Of a DNA stretch of 5,457 nt, positions 1 to 5,457 are shown one piece after another; within the stretch, counting starts at the first letter, position 1, and every line of letters starts with the position of its first letter. The notes beneath the pieces were generated by a model. It worked only from the letters and a program-made list of their open reading frames with translations. It did not search any database and was not told the origin of the DNA. The position numbers and the translations under genes were made by a program. Source of the DNA: Bordetella parapertussis (GTDB lineage Bacteria > Pseudomonadota > Gammaproteobacteria > Burkholderiales > Burkholderiaceae_C); assembly GCA_943328885.2 (NCBI GenBank), contig CALQBT020000213.1, positions 1-5,457 of the forward strand. Reading direction: 5' to 3'.

Positions 1-738
1 CGATCGGAGATCTTTGCCGCGCTTGAGCACAACGACCGCGACCCGCAGGTGCGCGTCACGATCATCCGCGGCGCGGGCAAGGCTTTTTGCTCGGGCTACG
101 ACTTGTCGGCCGACAACCGCGTCGATCAGCCCTACCACACCGCGGGCGGTCTGGGCCAGTGGGCGCGCCATGTCGTCGAAGGCTGGTTCCACATCTGGGA
201 CCTGTCCAAACCGGTGATCGCGCAGGTGCACGGTTACTGCCTGGCCGGCGGGTCCGAGTTGGCCACTGCTTGCGATCTGGTCTATGTTGCCGACGATGCG
301 CAGATTGGCTACCCGCCGGTGCGGCTGATGAGCCCACCCGACATGCAGTTCCATCCCTGGACCATGGGCATGCGCCAGGCGATGGAGTCGATGCTGACCG
401 GCGATTCGCTGAGCGGGCGCGAGGCGGCCGAGCGCGGCTGGGCGAACCGGGCCTATCCTGCCGAGGCGCTGGAGGCCGAGGTGCTCAAGCTGGCCGAGCG
501 CGTGGCCAAGCTGCCCAGCGAACTGGCAGCGATCAACAAGCGCAGCGTGCACCGCGCGATGGACATCATGGGCTTGCGCGCGGCGATCCGCGCCGGCACC
601 GAGCTGCAGGCGCTGGCTTTCCAGACCGAGGAGAGCAAGGCCTATATGTCGCGATTCAGGCGCGACGGCGAGACGGTCAGCGCGCTGCTGAGCGAGCGCG
701 ATTCGGCTTACAGCGACTACCGCGAGCGCGACAAGTGA
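1..738 (+). CDS. Enoyl-CoA hydratase/isomerase family (crotonase) protein, 5' end missing
   Basis: The reading frame is open from base 1 to the TGA at 736-738 and gives 245 residues. The true start lies left of the window; by family comparison about 30 residues are missing, and the GTG at 49 is an internal Val. The fold signature is clear: FCSGYDLS (fragment residues 29-36) is the first oxyanion-hole loop and GYCLAGGSELATACD (78-92) the second. Glu86 in that loop matches the first catalytic Glu of rat mitochondrial hydratase (E144). The second (E164, in the usual GQPE motif) is replaced: the sequence reads IGYPPV and the aligned position is Pro106. The C-terminal part (LTGDSLSGREAAERGWANR, then helices to RERDK) is normal. 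Crotonases act on acyl-CoA thioesters in the cytoplasm. With one acid/base Glu absent, ordinary crotonyl-CoA hydration is doubtful; isomerase, hydrolase or another CoA reaction is possible. The superfamily is certain, the substrate unknown. Confidence 0.93.
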   Translation, partial: RSEIFAALEHNDRDPQVRVTIIRGAGKAFCSGYDLSADNRVDQPYHTAGGLGQWARHVVEGWFHIWDLSKPVIAQVHGYCLAGGSELATACDLVYVADDAQIGYPPVRLMSPPDMQFHPWTMGMRQAMESMLTGDSLSGREAAERGWANRAYPAEALEAEVLKLAERVAKLPSELAAINKRSVHRAMDIMGLRAAIRAGTELQALAFQTEESKAYMSRFRRDGETVSALLSERDSAYSDYRERDK

Positions 739-759
739 TGGCCCGCATCGGCGGCAGCG

Positions 760-998
760 TCAGACGATGAAGATGCCGGCACCAGGCGTGCTGGCATAGA
801 CCGACTGCACCAGTGCGTCACGGCGCTCCAGCGTCGCGCGCTGGAGCGCGGACCTTCGCCCGGCAGATGGTTCGAGCGCAGCACGATAGCCCCGTCGGCA
901 CGCCGCTCGACCGACACATCGGGGCCTTTCATCGGCAGCGGCTTGAAAGCTGGCAGCGCAGCCGAGCCGGCGGCCGGCGTGATGGGCGGCGTGTTCAT
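760..998 (-). pseudogene. Remnant of a feruloyl-CoA synthase-like acyl-CoA synthetase, internally deleted
   Basis: The minus strand from the ATG at 998-996 reads MNTPPITPAAG..., then FKPLPMKGPDVSVERRADG and AIVLRSNH. This resembles the N-terminus of feruloyl-CoA synthase-type AMP-forming ligases, recalled from memory as a VERRADG-x-LRS segment before the core domain. About 50 codons in, the resemblance stops. In another frame the same strand reads QRATLERRDALVQSVYAST and then PGAGIFIV before the TGA at 762-760, which looks like the extreme C-terminus of the same family (NQRAVLERR-type ending). The remnant is 239 nt, not a multiple of three. A full gene is about 600 codons, so the AMP-binding core, with all its ATP and CoA motifs, is gone. 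From the ATG, the N-terminal frame runs on to 717 as a 93-residue product antisense to the crotonase end. No good ribosome site precedes the ATG. The intact enzyme would activate hydroxycinnamates such as ferulate to CoA thioesters. Family assignment is moderately sure; non-function is very likely. Confidence 0.6.
823..849. repeat. Perfect 11-bp inverted repeat at the deletion junction
   Basis: GCGCTCCAGCG (823-833) and CGCTGGAGCGC (839-849) are exact reverse complements around a 5-nt loop. The arm at 839-849 is just upstream of, and the 823-833 arm overlaps, the codons for the C-terminal LERR piece of the synthetase relic, so the repeat coincides with the point where its N- and C-terminal pieces meet. 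As RNA it would form a very stable hairpin about 85-110 nt downstream of the crotonase stop, and might end that transcript, but no T-run follows on either strand. Confidence 0.8.
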
Positions 999-1143
999 GG
1001 CACCGATCTTGGGGCCAGCGCCGCGAATCGCGGCGTCAAACCGGGGACAGGCCGACTCGCTGCCGGCCCAGCCCGCGTCGAGCAGCAGCGTCGTCAACGG
1101 CGCCGGCAGCCGCAAACACAGGGTTTTCACGCAGACACGGGCG

Positions 1144-1224
1144 GCCAAGCTTGGCATGATCGATCAAGCCATCCCATCCGTCGTAGGCTCTAGGTGATGG
1201 CCGGCTGGCGCCAGCGCCGGCGCT
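1144..1224. repeat. Cluster of four short perfect palindromes
   Basis: Four self-complementary words lie within 81 bp: GCCAAGCTTGGC (1144-1155), TGATCGATCA (1157-1166), GCTGGCGCCAGC (1204-1215) and AGCGCCGGCGCT (1213-1224). The last two overlap by three bases. In addition GCTTG (1149-1153) pairs with CAAGC (1165-1169) across 11 nt. The words are seen directly. Whether they are protein-binding sites, cruciform-prone sequence or chance in G+C-rich DNA is open. Confidence 0.6.
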
Positions 1225-1257
1225 GCAAGGAAGCGGCGATGCGGGCGGCATCGTGGT

Positions 1258-1275
1258 GATCGTCTTCACACGATC
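1258..1275. promoter_or_regulatory. Candidate operator dyad upstream of the LysR-type gene
   Basis: GATCGT (1258-1263) and ACGATC (1270-1275) are a perfect 6-bp dyad separated by 6 nt, ending about 100 bp before the regulator's start codon. LysR-type regulators typically bind an interrupted dyad with a T-N11-A core near their own promoter. This one gives T-N12-A, one base longer than canonical. Position and symmetry fit an autoregulatory site, but no second copy or clear promoter box supports it. Confidence 0.3.
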
Positions 1276-1364
1276 GGCGCCTGAAGGCCGCAGCGGCCCC
1301 GCCCATCGTCATTCAGTCGGGATACCGCCCGCAGTTTCACCAGGCATTTCCTCGTTGATCCGAT

Positions 1365-1370
1365 AGGTGG
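1365..1370 (+). promoter_or_regulatory. Ribosome binding site of the LysR-type gene
   Basis: AGGTGG lies 7 nt before the ATG at 1378 and is a good Shine-Dalgarno match. Together with the immediate start of the helix-turn-helix domain at residue 3, it fixes this start. Confidence 0.65.
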
Positions 1371-1377
1371 TTAGAGC

Positions 1378-2352
1378 ATGAACGTTCGATTCCTCGAAAC
1401 CTTTGTTTGGCTGGCGCAGCTGCGCAATTTCCGCATGACCGCCGAGAAACTGCACACCACACAGGCCGCAGTGTCGAGCCGAATCGCCACGCTAGAGCAA
1501 GACTTAGGCGTGCGCCTGTTCGATCGCGGGGCACGAGACGTGACCCTGACGCTCGATGGCAGCAAAGCCCTGGCCTACGCAGAGCGCCTGGTCAAGACCA
1601 TGCAAGAGATGCGCGACAGCATGGCTGACCGCAAGCTGTATGCCGGTGTGATCCGAATCGGCGTGATCGAGTCGATCATCCACTCTTGGTTTCCCCAGTT
1701 CATGACCTTGGTCCATCAGACCTATCCGAGACTCGAAATCGAGCTCACCGACGACACGACAATCCATCTGATGGATCAGTTTTCGCGTGGCAATCTGGAT
1801 CTCGCGCTGCAGACCGATTCGATGGTCGGCCCAATGGTGCAGAACCTGCCGCTGTGCGATCTGCCACTGCGCTGGGTCGGCGCGAGTCATCTGGGTCTGC
1901 ACGGCGAGGCGTTGAGGCTGGCCGATCTGGCGACTTTTCCGATCTTGAGTTTCTCGCGCAACTCCGGACCGCACAAGTTCATCGAAAGGTTGTTCGACAA
2001 CCATGTCGGCAGGCCGGTGCGCGTGAACTGCATGACCTCGGTGTCGGTCATGGTGCGACTCGTGGTCGACGGCTTCGGCCTGGCCCTGCTGCCACCGGCG
2101 ATCATCGCACGCGAACTCCGAGAAGGCCTGGTCCAATTGCTCAAGCTCGATGTCGAGATGCCTGCGCTGCCACTGGTCGCGTCGTTTCGCACCAGCCCGG
2201 AGAATCCCTTGTACGAGCAAATCGCCTTGCTCGCACAAGACACTGCGCGCGGCTTCGCCCGTTCGGTCTCGAACGAAATCGCGCGCGTACCCATCGGCAG
2301 TCAGGACGCCGCGAGCTGGGAATCGGCCCAGCGCAATGGCACGCAGCGCTAG
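1378..2352 (+). CDS. LysR-type transcriptional regulator
   Basis: This is a 324-residue DNA-binding regulator, close to the usual 290-330 of the family. Residues 3-62 form the winged helix-turn-helix: VRFLETFVWLAQLRNF leads into the recognition region TTQAAVSSRIATLEQDLG (27-44), followed by the signature VRLFDR (45-50). A linker helix spans about 63-88. The effector-binding domain begins at GVIRIGVIES (90-99) and includes GNLDLAL in its first lobe and DGFGLALLPP near residue 236, both usual for the fold. The last 30 residues (IGSQDAASW...) are a polar tail beyond the conserved domain. The gene lies 104 nt upstream of the amidase on the same strand, and back to back with the synthetase relic across 379 nt. 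It may regulate the amidase-transporter genes, or may once have controlled the lost divergent gene. The family is certain; target and inducer are not visible. Confidence 0.95.
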   Translation: MNVRFLETFVWLAQLRNFRMTAEKLHTTQAAVSSRIATLEQDLGVRLFDRGARDVTLTLDGSKALAYAERLVKTMQEMRDSMADRKLYAGVIRIGVIESIIHSWFPQFMTLVHQTYPRLEIELTDDTTIHLMDQFSRGNLDLALQTDSMVGPMVQNLPLCDLPLRWVGASHLGLHGEALRLADLATFPILSFSRNSGPHKFIERLFDNHVGRPVRVNCMTSVSVMVRLVVDGFGLALLPPAIIARELREGLVQLLKLDVEMPALPLVASFRTSPENPLYEQIALLAQDTARGFARSVSNEIARVPIGSQDAASWESAQRNGTQR

Positions 2353-2366
2353 CCAGCGCCGGCCCC

Positions 2367-2380
2367 CCCGCAACTGCGGG
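2367..2380 (+). terminator. Small G+C-rich hairpin after the LysR-type gene
   Basis: CCCGC (2367-2371) pairs with GCGGG (2376-2380) around AACT, starting 15 nt after the regulator's stop. The stem is short and no T-run follows, so it is a weak terminator candidate. If it does not stop transcription, the regulator and amidase could share a transcript. Confidence 0.25.
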
Positions 2381-2456
2381 TCATCAGTGGAAATGATCGA
2401 CGGTCACAGGTATTTCTTGTTGGACAGCGGGCGCCACCTATTCCAGACTTGCGAGC

Positions 2457-3860
2457 ATGAGCACCTCGACCGACTGGCATTACCTCGAACTGCTCGACAT
2501 TGCGCGGCGTATCCAGGCCCGCGAAATCTCCAGTGTCGACGCCACCCAAGCGCAACTCGCGCGCATCGCCCGTCTCGACGGTCGTCTCAAGAGCTACGCC
2601 ACGCTGATGGCAGACAGTGCGCTCGCCGACGCCCAGCGCGCTGACGCCGAGATTGCCAGGGGCGAGATCCGCGGTCCGCTGCACGGCGCGCCCATCGCGG
2701 TGAAAGACCTGTGCTGGACTCAGGGGGTCACGACTGCAGCGGGGATGACGATCCATGCGAACTTCAAGCCCGATCAAGACGCGACCGTCGTCAAGCGCCT
2801 GCGCGCTGCCGGTGCCGTGATCATGGGCAAGCTTCAACTCACTGAAGGCGCGTACGCCGACCATCATCCCCAGATCGCCGTGCCGGTCAATCCATGGCAT
2901 GAGGCGCATTGGTCGGGTGCTTCGTCCAGCGGATCGGGTGTTGCCACCGCCGCGGGCCTGTGTTACGGGTCGCTAGGATCAGACACTGGGGGCTCGATCC
3001 GTTTTCCGTCTGCGGCCAACGGGGTGACCGGCATCAAGCCAAGCTGGGGCAGGGTCAGCCGATACGCGGTGTTCGAACTCGCCGCGTCGCTGGATCACAT
3101 TGGCCCAATGGCCCGCAGCGCTGCCGATGCCGGCGCCCTGCTCGGTGCGATCGCCGGAGCCGACGCCAACGACCCCACGGCGAGCCAACAACCGGTGCCC
3201 AACTACCTGGCGGGTATGACACGCGGTCTGCGCGGGCTGCGAGTCGGCATCGACACCAGCTGGAACAACACCGCGGTCGATGCGCCAACGCGCGACATGA
3301 TGGCCGAGGTGATCCGGGTCATCAGGGAGCAGGGCGCGGACATTCGCGAGATCAAGTTTCCTGACCCTGAACAGACGATTGCCGACTGGTTTCCGCTGTG
3401 CGGGGTCGAGACAGCGGTCGCGCATGAAGCCACCTACCCGTCGCGCAAGGCTGAATACGGCCCTGGCCTGGCCGGACTGATAGACCTTGGACTGGCGCAG
3501 CGCGGCCTGGACTACCAGAAGATCACGCTGCGGCGCGCCGCTTTCACCGGCCGCGTTGCAGCCCTCTTCCAGGGCATAGACCTGCTGCTCGTCCCGACCA
3601 CGGCCACTGCGTCGCCGACCAACGCCCAGTTGGCAGGCCTGGCCAACGATGCCGAATTGCTCTCAGGGCTGTTGCGCTACACCTGCCCGTTCGACATGAC
3701 CGGCAGCCCGACGATCACGCTGCCTGGCGGTTTCACGTCACAAGGCACACCGATCGCTTTCCAATTCGTCGCGCGTCACTTCGAAGAAGACCTGCTGGTC
3801 CGTGCGGGCTGGCATTACCAGCAAGCCACGGATTGGCACCGGCGTCACCCAACGCTCTGA
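2457..3860 (+). CDS. Amidase-signature family hydrolase
   Basis: The 467-residue protein is the normal length for a stand-alone amidase of the GatA/FAAH/malonamidase group, which hydrolyses amide C-N bonds using a Ser-cisSer-Lys triad. All three residues are present: Lys83 in GAPIAVKD, Ser156 in SGASSSGSG, and nucleophile Ser180 in GSDTGGSIRFPS. The 24-residue spacing between the serines is the same as in FAAH and malonamidase E2. The oxyanion loop with Asp176 and Gly178-179 is intact, followed by GIKPSWGRVSRYAV. The C-terminal segment (TGSPTITLPGG, then PIAFQFVARHFEEDLL) is also typical. No signal peptide is seen, so it should be cytoplasmic. The ATG at 2457 is preceded only by a weak GCGAG, but the N-terminal helix starts normally there. 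It sits 97 nt before an amide/urea-type binding-protein gene, which suggests that it hydrolyses the imported compound. GatA itself is unlikely, since no gatB or gatC is adjacent. The substrate is unknown. Confidence 0.93.
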   Translation: MSTSTDWHYLELLDIARRIQAREISSVDATQAQLARIARLDGRLKSYATLMADSALADAQRADAEIARGEIRGPLHGAPIAVKDLCWTQGVTTAAGMTIHANFKPDQDATVVKRLRAAGAVIMGKLQLTEGAYADHHPQIAVPVNPWHEAHWSGASSSGSGVATAAGLCYGSLGSDTGGSIRFPSAANGVTGIKPSWGRVSRYAVFELAASLDHIGPMARSAADAGALLGAIAGADANDPTASQQPVPNYLAGMTRGLRGLRVGIDTSWNNTAVDAPTRDMMAEVIRVIREQGADIREIKFPDPEQTIADWFPLCGVETAVAHEATYPSRKAEYGPGLAGLIDLGLAQRGLDYQKITLRRAAFTGRVAALFQGIDLLLVPTTATASPTNAQLAGLANDAELLSGLLRYTCPFDMTGSPTITLPGGFTSQGTPIAFQFVARHFEEDLLVRAGWHYQQATDWHRRHPTL

Positions 3861-3944
3861 AGCGGCGGCGCCGAATCCGCCAACATTTCCCCAGCCCGCC
3901 CACGCCCGAGCAGAAGGGTGGGGCTTCTTCCTCATCTGCTCACT

Positions 3945-3948
3945 GGAG
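3945..3948 (+). promoter_or_regulatory. Ribosome binding site deciding the binding-protein start
   Basis: GGAG lies 9 nt before the ATG at 3958. The frame is open back to an ATG at 3802, but that start would overlap the amidase and put about 50 extra residues in front of a perfect signal peptide. This site and the signal peptide settle the start at 3958; a second ATG at 3964 is a minor alternative. Confidence 0.7.
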
Positions 3949-3957
3949 TCAATCCTC

Positions 3958-5193
3958 ATGACAATGCACCGAAAACTGGCCACTGGCCTCGCTGCGGGCC
4001 TACTGCTCGTGGCATTTGCCAGTCCCGCGCTGGCCGCCGATCTGAAGATCGGCTTGCTGGAAGACGTGTCGGGCGACCTCGCGCTGATGGGCAAGCCCAA
4101 GCTCAACGGGTCCTTGCTCGCCGTCGAGGAGATCAACAAGGCCGGCGGCATCATGGGCCGCAAGATCGAGCTGATCCACCTCGACCCGCAAGGTGACAAC
4201 GCGCGTTACCAGGAATTCTCACGCCGCTTGCTCAGCAAGGACAAGGTCGACGTGCTGATCGGCGGCATCACCTCCGCATCGCGCGAGGCGGTCCGACCGA
4301 TCATCAACAAGACCAACACGCCTTACATCTACACCAACCAGTACGAAGGGGGTGTCTGCGACGCGAACATGATCAGCAACGGCGCGATCCCGGAACAGCA
4401 GTTCTCGACGCTGATTCCGTACATGGTCGAGACCTTCGGCAAGAACGTCTACGTGATCGCTGCAGATTACAACTTCGGGCAACTCTCGGCCGAATGGAAT
4501 CGAACCATCCTCAAGGGCCTGGGCGGCAAAGTTGTCGGCGAGGAATTCATCCCGCTGGGCGTCTCGCAATTTGCCCAGACGATCCAGAACATCCAGAAAG
4601 CCAAGCCTGACTGGATCTTGACGATCAATGTCGGTGCGGCGCAGGACTCGTTCTTTGAGCAAGCGGCGGCGGCCAAGCTGAACCTGCCGATGGCTTCGTC
4701 GATCAAGGTCATGCTTGGCTTCGAGCACAAGCGCTTCGCAGCACCCGCGCTCAACCGCATGCACGCCACGGCGAACTGGTTCGAGGAGATCGACACGCCC
4801 GAGGCCACCGACTTCAAGAAGCGCTGGCACGCCAAGTTCCCCAGCGAGGCCTACATCAACGACATGGGCTACAACGCCTATACCGCGGTGTACATGTACA
4901 AGCAAATGGTCGAGGGCGCGAAGTCCACCAAGCTCGCCGATCTGCGCAAGTTCATCGGTACCGGCAATGCCTGCATCGAAGCCCCCGAAGGCAAGATCTG
5001 CATCGACCCGAAAAGCCAGCACACTTCGCACCGCATGCGCTTGATTGCGGTCGACGAGAAGCACGCCGTCAAGGTCGTCAAGGACTACGGCGTGATCCAG
5101 CCGTACTGGCTCGGCCAGATCGGCTGCGATCTGACGAAGAACAACGACAAGAAGCAGTACTCGCCGTCGGATCTGCCCAAGAAGAAGTCCTGA
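3958..5193 (+). CDS. Periplasmic substrate-binding protein of an amide/urea-type ABC transporter
   Basis: The 411-residue protein is the soluble receptor of a branched-chain amino acid/amide-class (HAAT) ABC importer. Residues 1-26 are a classical Sec signal peptide: basic start MTMHRK, hydrophobic core LAAGLLLVAF, and cleavage after ALA (24-26). The mature part begins ADLKIGLLEDVSGDLALMGK, the usual N-terminal strand of type I periplasmic binding proteins. Several segments resemble the UrtA/AmiC/FmdD branch more than LivJ/LivK: TNQYEGGVC (126-134), GAIPEQQ (142-148), LGGKVVGEEFIPLG (188-201), and EAPEGKICIDPKSQHT (341-356). This branch binds urea or short amides, which suits the neighbouring amidase. 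The mature protein has four cysteines (134, 339, 348, 390), enough for disulfides in the periplasm, and a lysine-rich tail. It is followed by a hairpin and a permease gene. Class is confident; ligand is inferred. Confidence 0.92.
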   Translation: MTMHRKLATGLAAGLLLVAFASPALAADLKIGLLEDVSGDLALMGKPKLNGSLLAVEEINKAGGIMGRKIELIHLDPQGDNARYQEFSRRLLSKDKVDVLIGGITSASREAVRPIINKTNTPYIYTNQYEGGVCDANMISNGAIPEQQFSTLIPYMVETFGKNVYVIAADYNFGQLSAEWNRTILKGLGGKVVGEEFIPLGVSQFAQTIQNIQKAKPDWILTINVGAAQDSFFEQAAAAKLNLPMASSIKVMLGFEHKRFAAPALNRMHATANWFEEIDTPEATDFKKRWHAKFPSEAYINDMGYNAYTAVYMYKQMVEGAKSTKLADLRKFIGTGNACIEAPEGKICIDPKSQHTSHRMRLIAVDEKHAVKVVKDYGVIQPYWLGQIGCDLTKNNDKKQYSPSDLPKKKS

Positions 5194-5200
5194 AACAGCG

Positions 5201-5229
5201 TCGTGCCGGGTTCACTCGATCCGGCACGA
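5201..5229 (+). terminator. Intercistronic hairpin between binding-protein and permease genes
   Basis: TCGTGCCGG (5201-5209) and CCGGCACGA (5221-5229) form a perfect 9-bp stem around an 11-nt loop, starting 7 nt after the binding-protein stop. No T-run follows directly (TCCCCGCTGAC, then TTTTCACTTT), so it is not a textbook intrinsic terminator. In ABC importer operons, hairpins at this position often protect the upstream mRNA or partly stop transcription, giving more binding protein than permease; that role is inferred here. Confidence 0.55.
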
Positions 5230-5263
5230 TCCCCGCTGACTTTTCACTTTCCAGGCGCGACCG

Positions 5264-5457
5264 ATGTTCGCTGAAGCGTTTTCCGTCCTCTACCAGTTCG
5301 CAGACGTCTTTTCTTTTTTGATTCTCTCTGCCGCCGGCCTGGCCATCATCTTCGGGATGATGGGCGTGATCAACATGGCACACGGCGAGCTGATCATGTG
5401 TGGCGCCTACGTCACGGTTGGCCTGGCACATGGTGGGTTTCCCCTGCCGCTGGCGCA
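5264..5457 (+). CDS. Branched-chain amino acid/urea/amide-type ABC transporter permease (LivH/UrtB-like), 3' end missing
   Basis: The ATG at 5264 is preceded by AGGCG with a 6-nt gap and opens a frame that runs off the right edge after 64 full codons. The product is an inner-membrane subunit of the same importer. A hydrophobic stretch at about residues 16-31 ([16 protein letters not shown]) leads into [19 protein letters not shown] (31-49), the hallmark of LivH/UrtB permeases, whose usual form is a near-identical [12 protein letters not shown] segment. A second membrane segment starts around 44-55. Full-length members are about 290-310 residues, so roughly four fifths is missing. A second permease and ATPase subunits would be expected further right. 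It lies 70 nt after the binding-protein gene and is surely part of the same system. Confidence 0.9.
   Translation, partial: MFAEAFSVLYQFADVFSFLILSAAGLAIIFGMMGVINMAHGELIMCGAYVTVGLAHGGFPLPLA

Larger units (their letters stand above)
999..1377. other. Non-coding gap between synthetase relic and LysR-type regulator
   Basis: No reading frame here has a recognisable product. The open frames are short, start at arbitrary codons and have low-complexity Ala/Arg/Ser-rich translations typical of G+C-rich non-coding DNA. The stretch should hold the promoter of the LysR-type gene on its right and, historically, that of the divergent synthetase gene on its left. It contains several short palindromes and one dyad, listed separately. 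Part of it may be decayed coding sequence that I cannot identify. Confidence 0.6.

Noticed and set aside
943..1197. Plus-strand 84-codon frame in the gap
   Set aside because: It is partly antisense to the synthetase relic, has Ala/Ser-rich composition, lacks a convincing ribosome site and shows no family resemblance.
1504..2373. Long minus-strand open frame of 289 codons opposite the LysR-type gene
   Set aside because: Its translation is rich in Arg, Gln, His and Asp with no family pattern. It is the antisense shadow of a clearly real gene in G+C-rich DNA.
2381..2396. TCAT-N8-ATGA dyad as a LysR-type box before the amidase
   Set aside because: The arms are only four bases and such matches are common by chance, although the position would be suitable.
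2417..2444. Possible promoter TTGTTG-N16-TATTCC before the amidase
   Set aside because: Each box matches only three of six consensus bases, and it would start transcription almost at the start codon.
3893..3925. AGCCC/GGGCT stem followed by a pyrimidine run between amidase and binding-protein genes
   Set aside because: The stem is 5 bp with a long loop and interrupted pairing, too weak to call a terminator.
3802..3957. Upstream start at 3802 for the binding protein, giving 463 residues
   Set aside because: It would overlap the amidase end and bury a perfect signal peptide 52 residues inside. The GGAG site and signal peptide favour 3958.
4219..5064. Long minus-strand open frame of 281 codons opposite the binding-protein gene
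   Set aside because: It is an antisense shadow with Val/Asp/Arg/Leu-biased composition and no recognisable domain.

Overview
The window is G+C-rich, with G or C at most third codon positions. The gene complement (a LysR-type regulator, a stand-alone amidase, an amide/urea-type ABC uptake system, a crotonase and an aryl-CoA synthetase relic) fits the accessory catabolic DNA of a beta-proteobacterium, most likely Burkholderiales. That placement is inferred from protein style, not from a marker gene. No tRNA, rRNA, insertion sequence, CRISPR array or replication origin was seen.

Left part (1-998). The 3' end of a crotonase-superfamily (enoyl-CoA hydratase-like) gene enters from the left edge and stops at 738. 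It keeps the first catalytic glutamate but has proline where classical hydratases carry the second. Converging on it, on the minus strand, is what I read as a collapsed acyl-CoA synthetase gene of the feruloyl-CoA synthase type (760-998). An N-terminal piece of about 50 codons is joined, out of frame, to about the last 28 codons and the stop, so roughly 1.6 kb of a normal gene is missing. A perfect 11-bp inverted repeat (823-849) sits at the junction.

Middle part (999-1377). This is non-coding as far as I can tell. It is notable for a cluster of short perfect palindromes (1144-1224) and a dyad (1258-1275) upstream of the next gene. An intact LysR-type regulator follows (1378-2352). Its back-to-back position with the synthetase relic is the classical LysR/target arrangement, so the regulator may have outlived its original divergent target.

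Right part (2457-5457). Three co-directional genes form a likely amide-use cassette: a complete amidase-signature hydrolase with an intact Ser-Ser-Lys triad, a secreted periplasmic binding protein of the UrtA/AmiC/FmdD type, and the first 64 residues of a LivH/UrtB-type permease cut off by the right edge. A 9-bp hairpin separates the binding-protein and permease genes and may set their expression ratio. The simplest model is that a short amide or urea-like compound is bound in the periplasm, imported by the ABC system and hydrolysed by the amidase, possibly under control of the upstream LysR protein. The substrate cannot be read from the sequence.

I see no wholly new system here. The best leads are the collapsed synthetase gene with its inverted-repeat junction, the catalytic substitution in the crotonase, and the amidase-transporter cassette.
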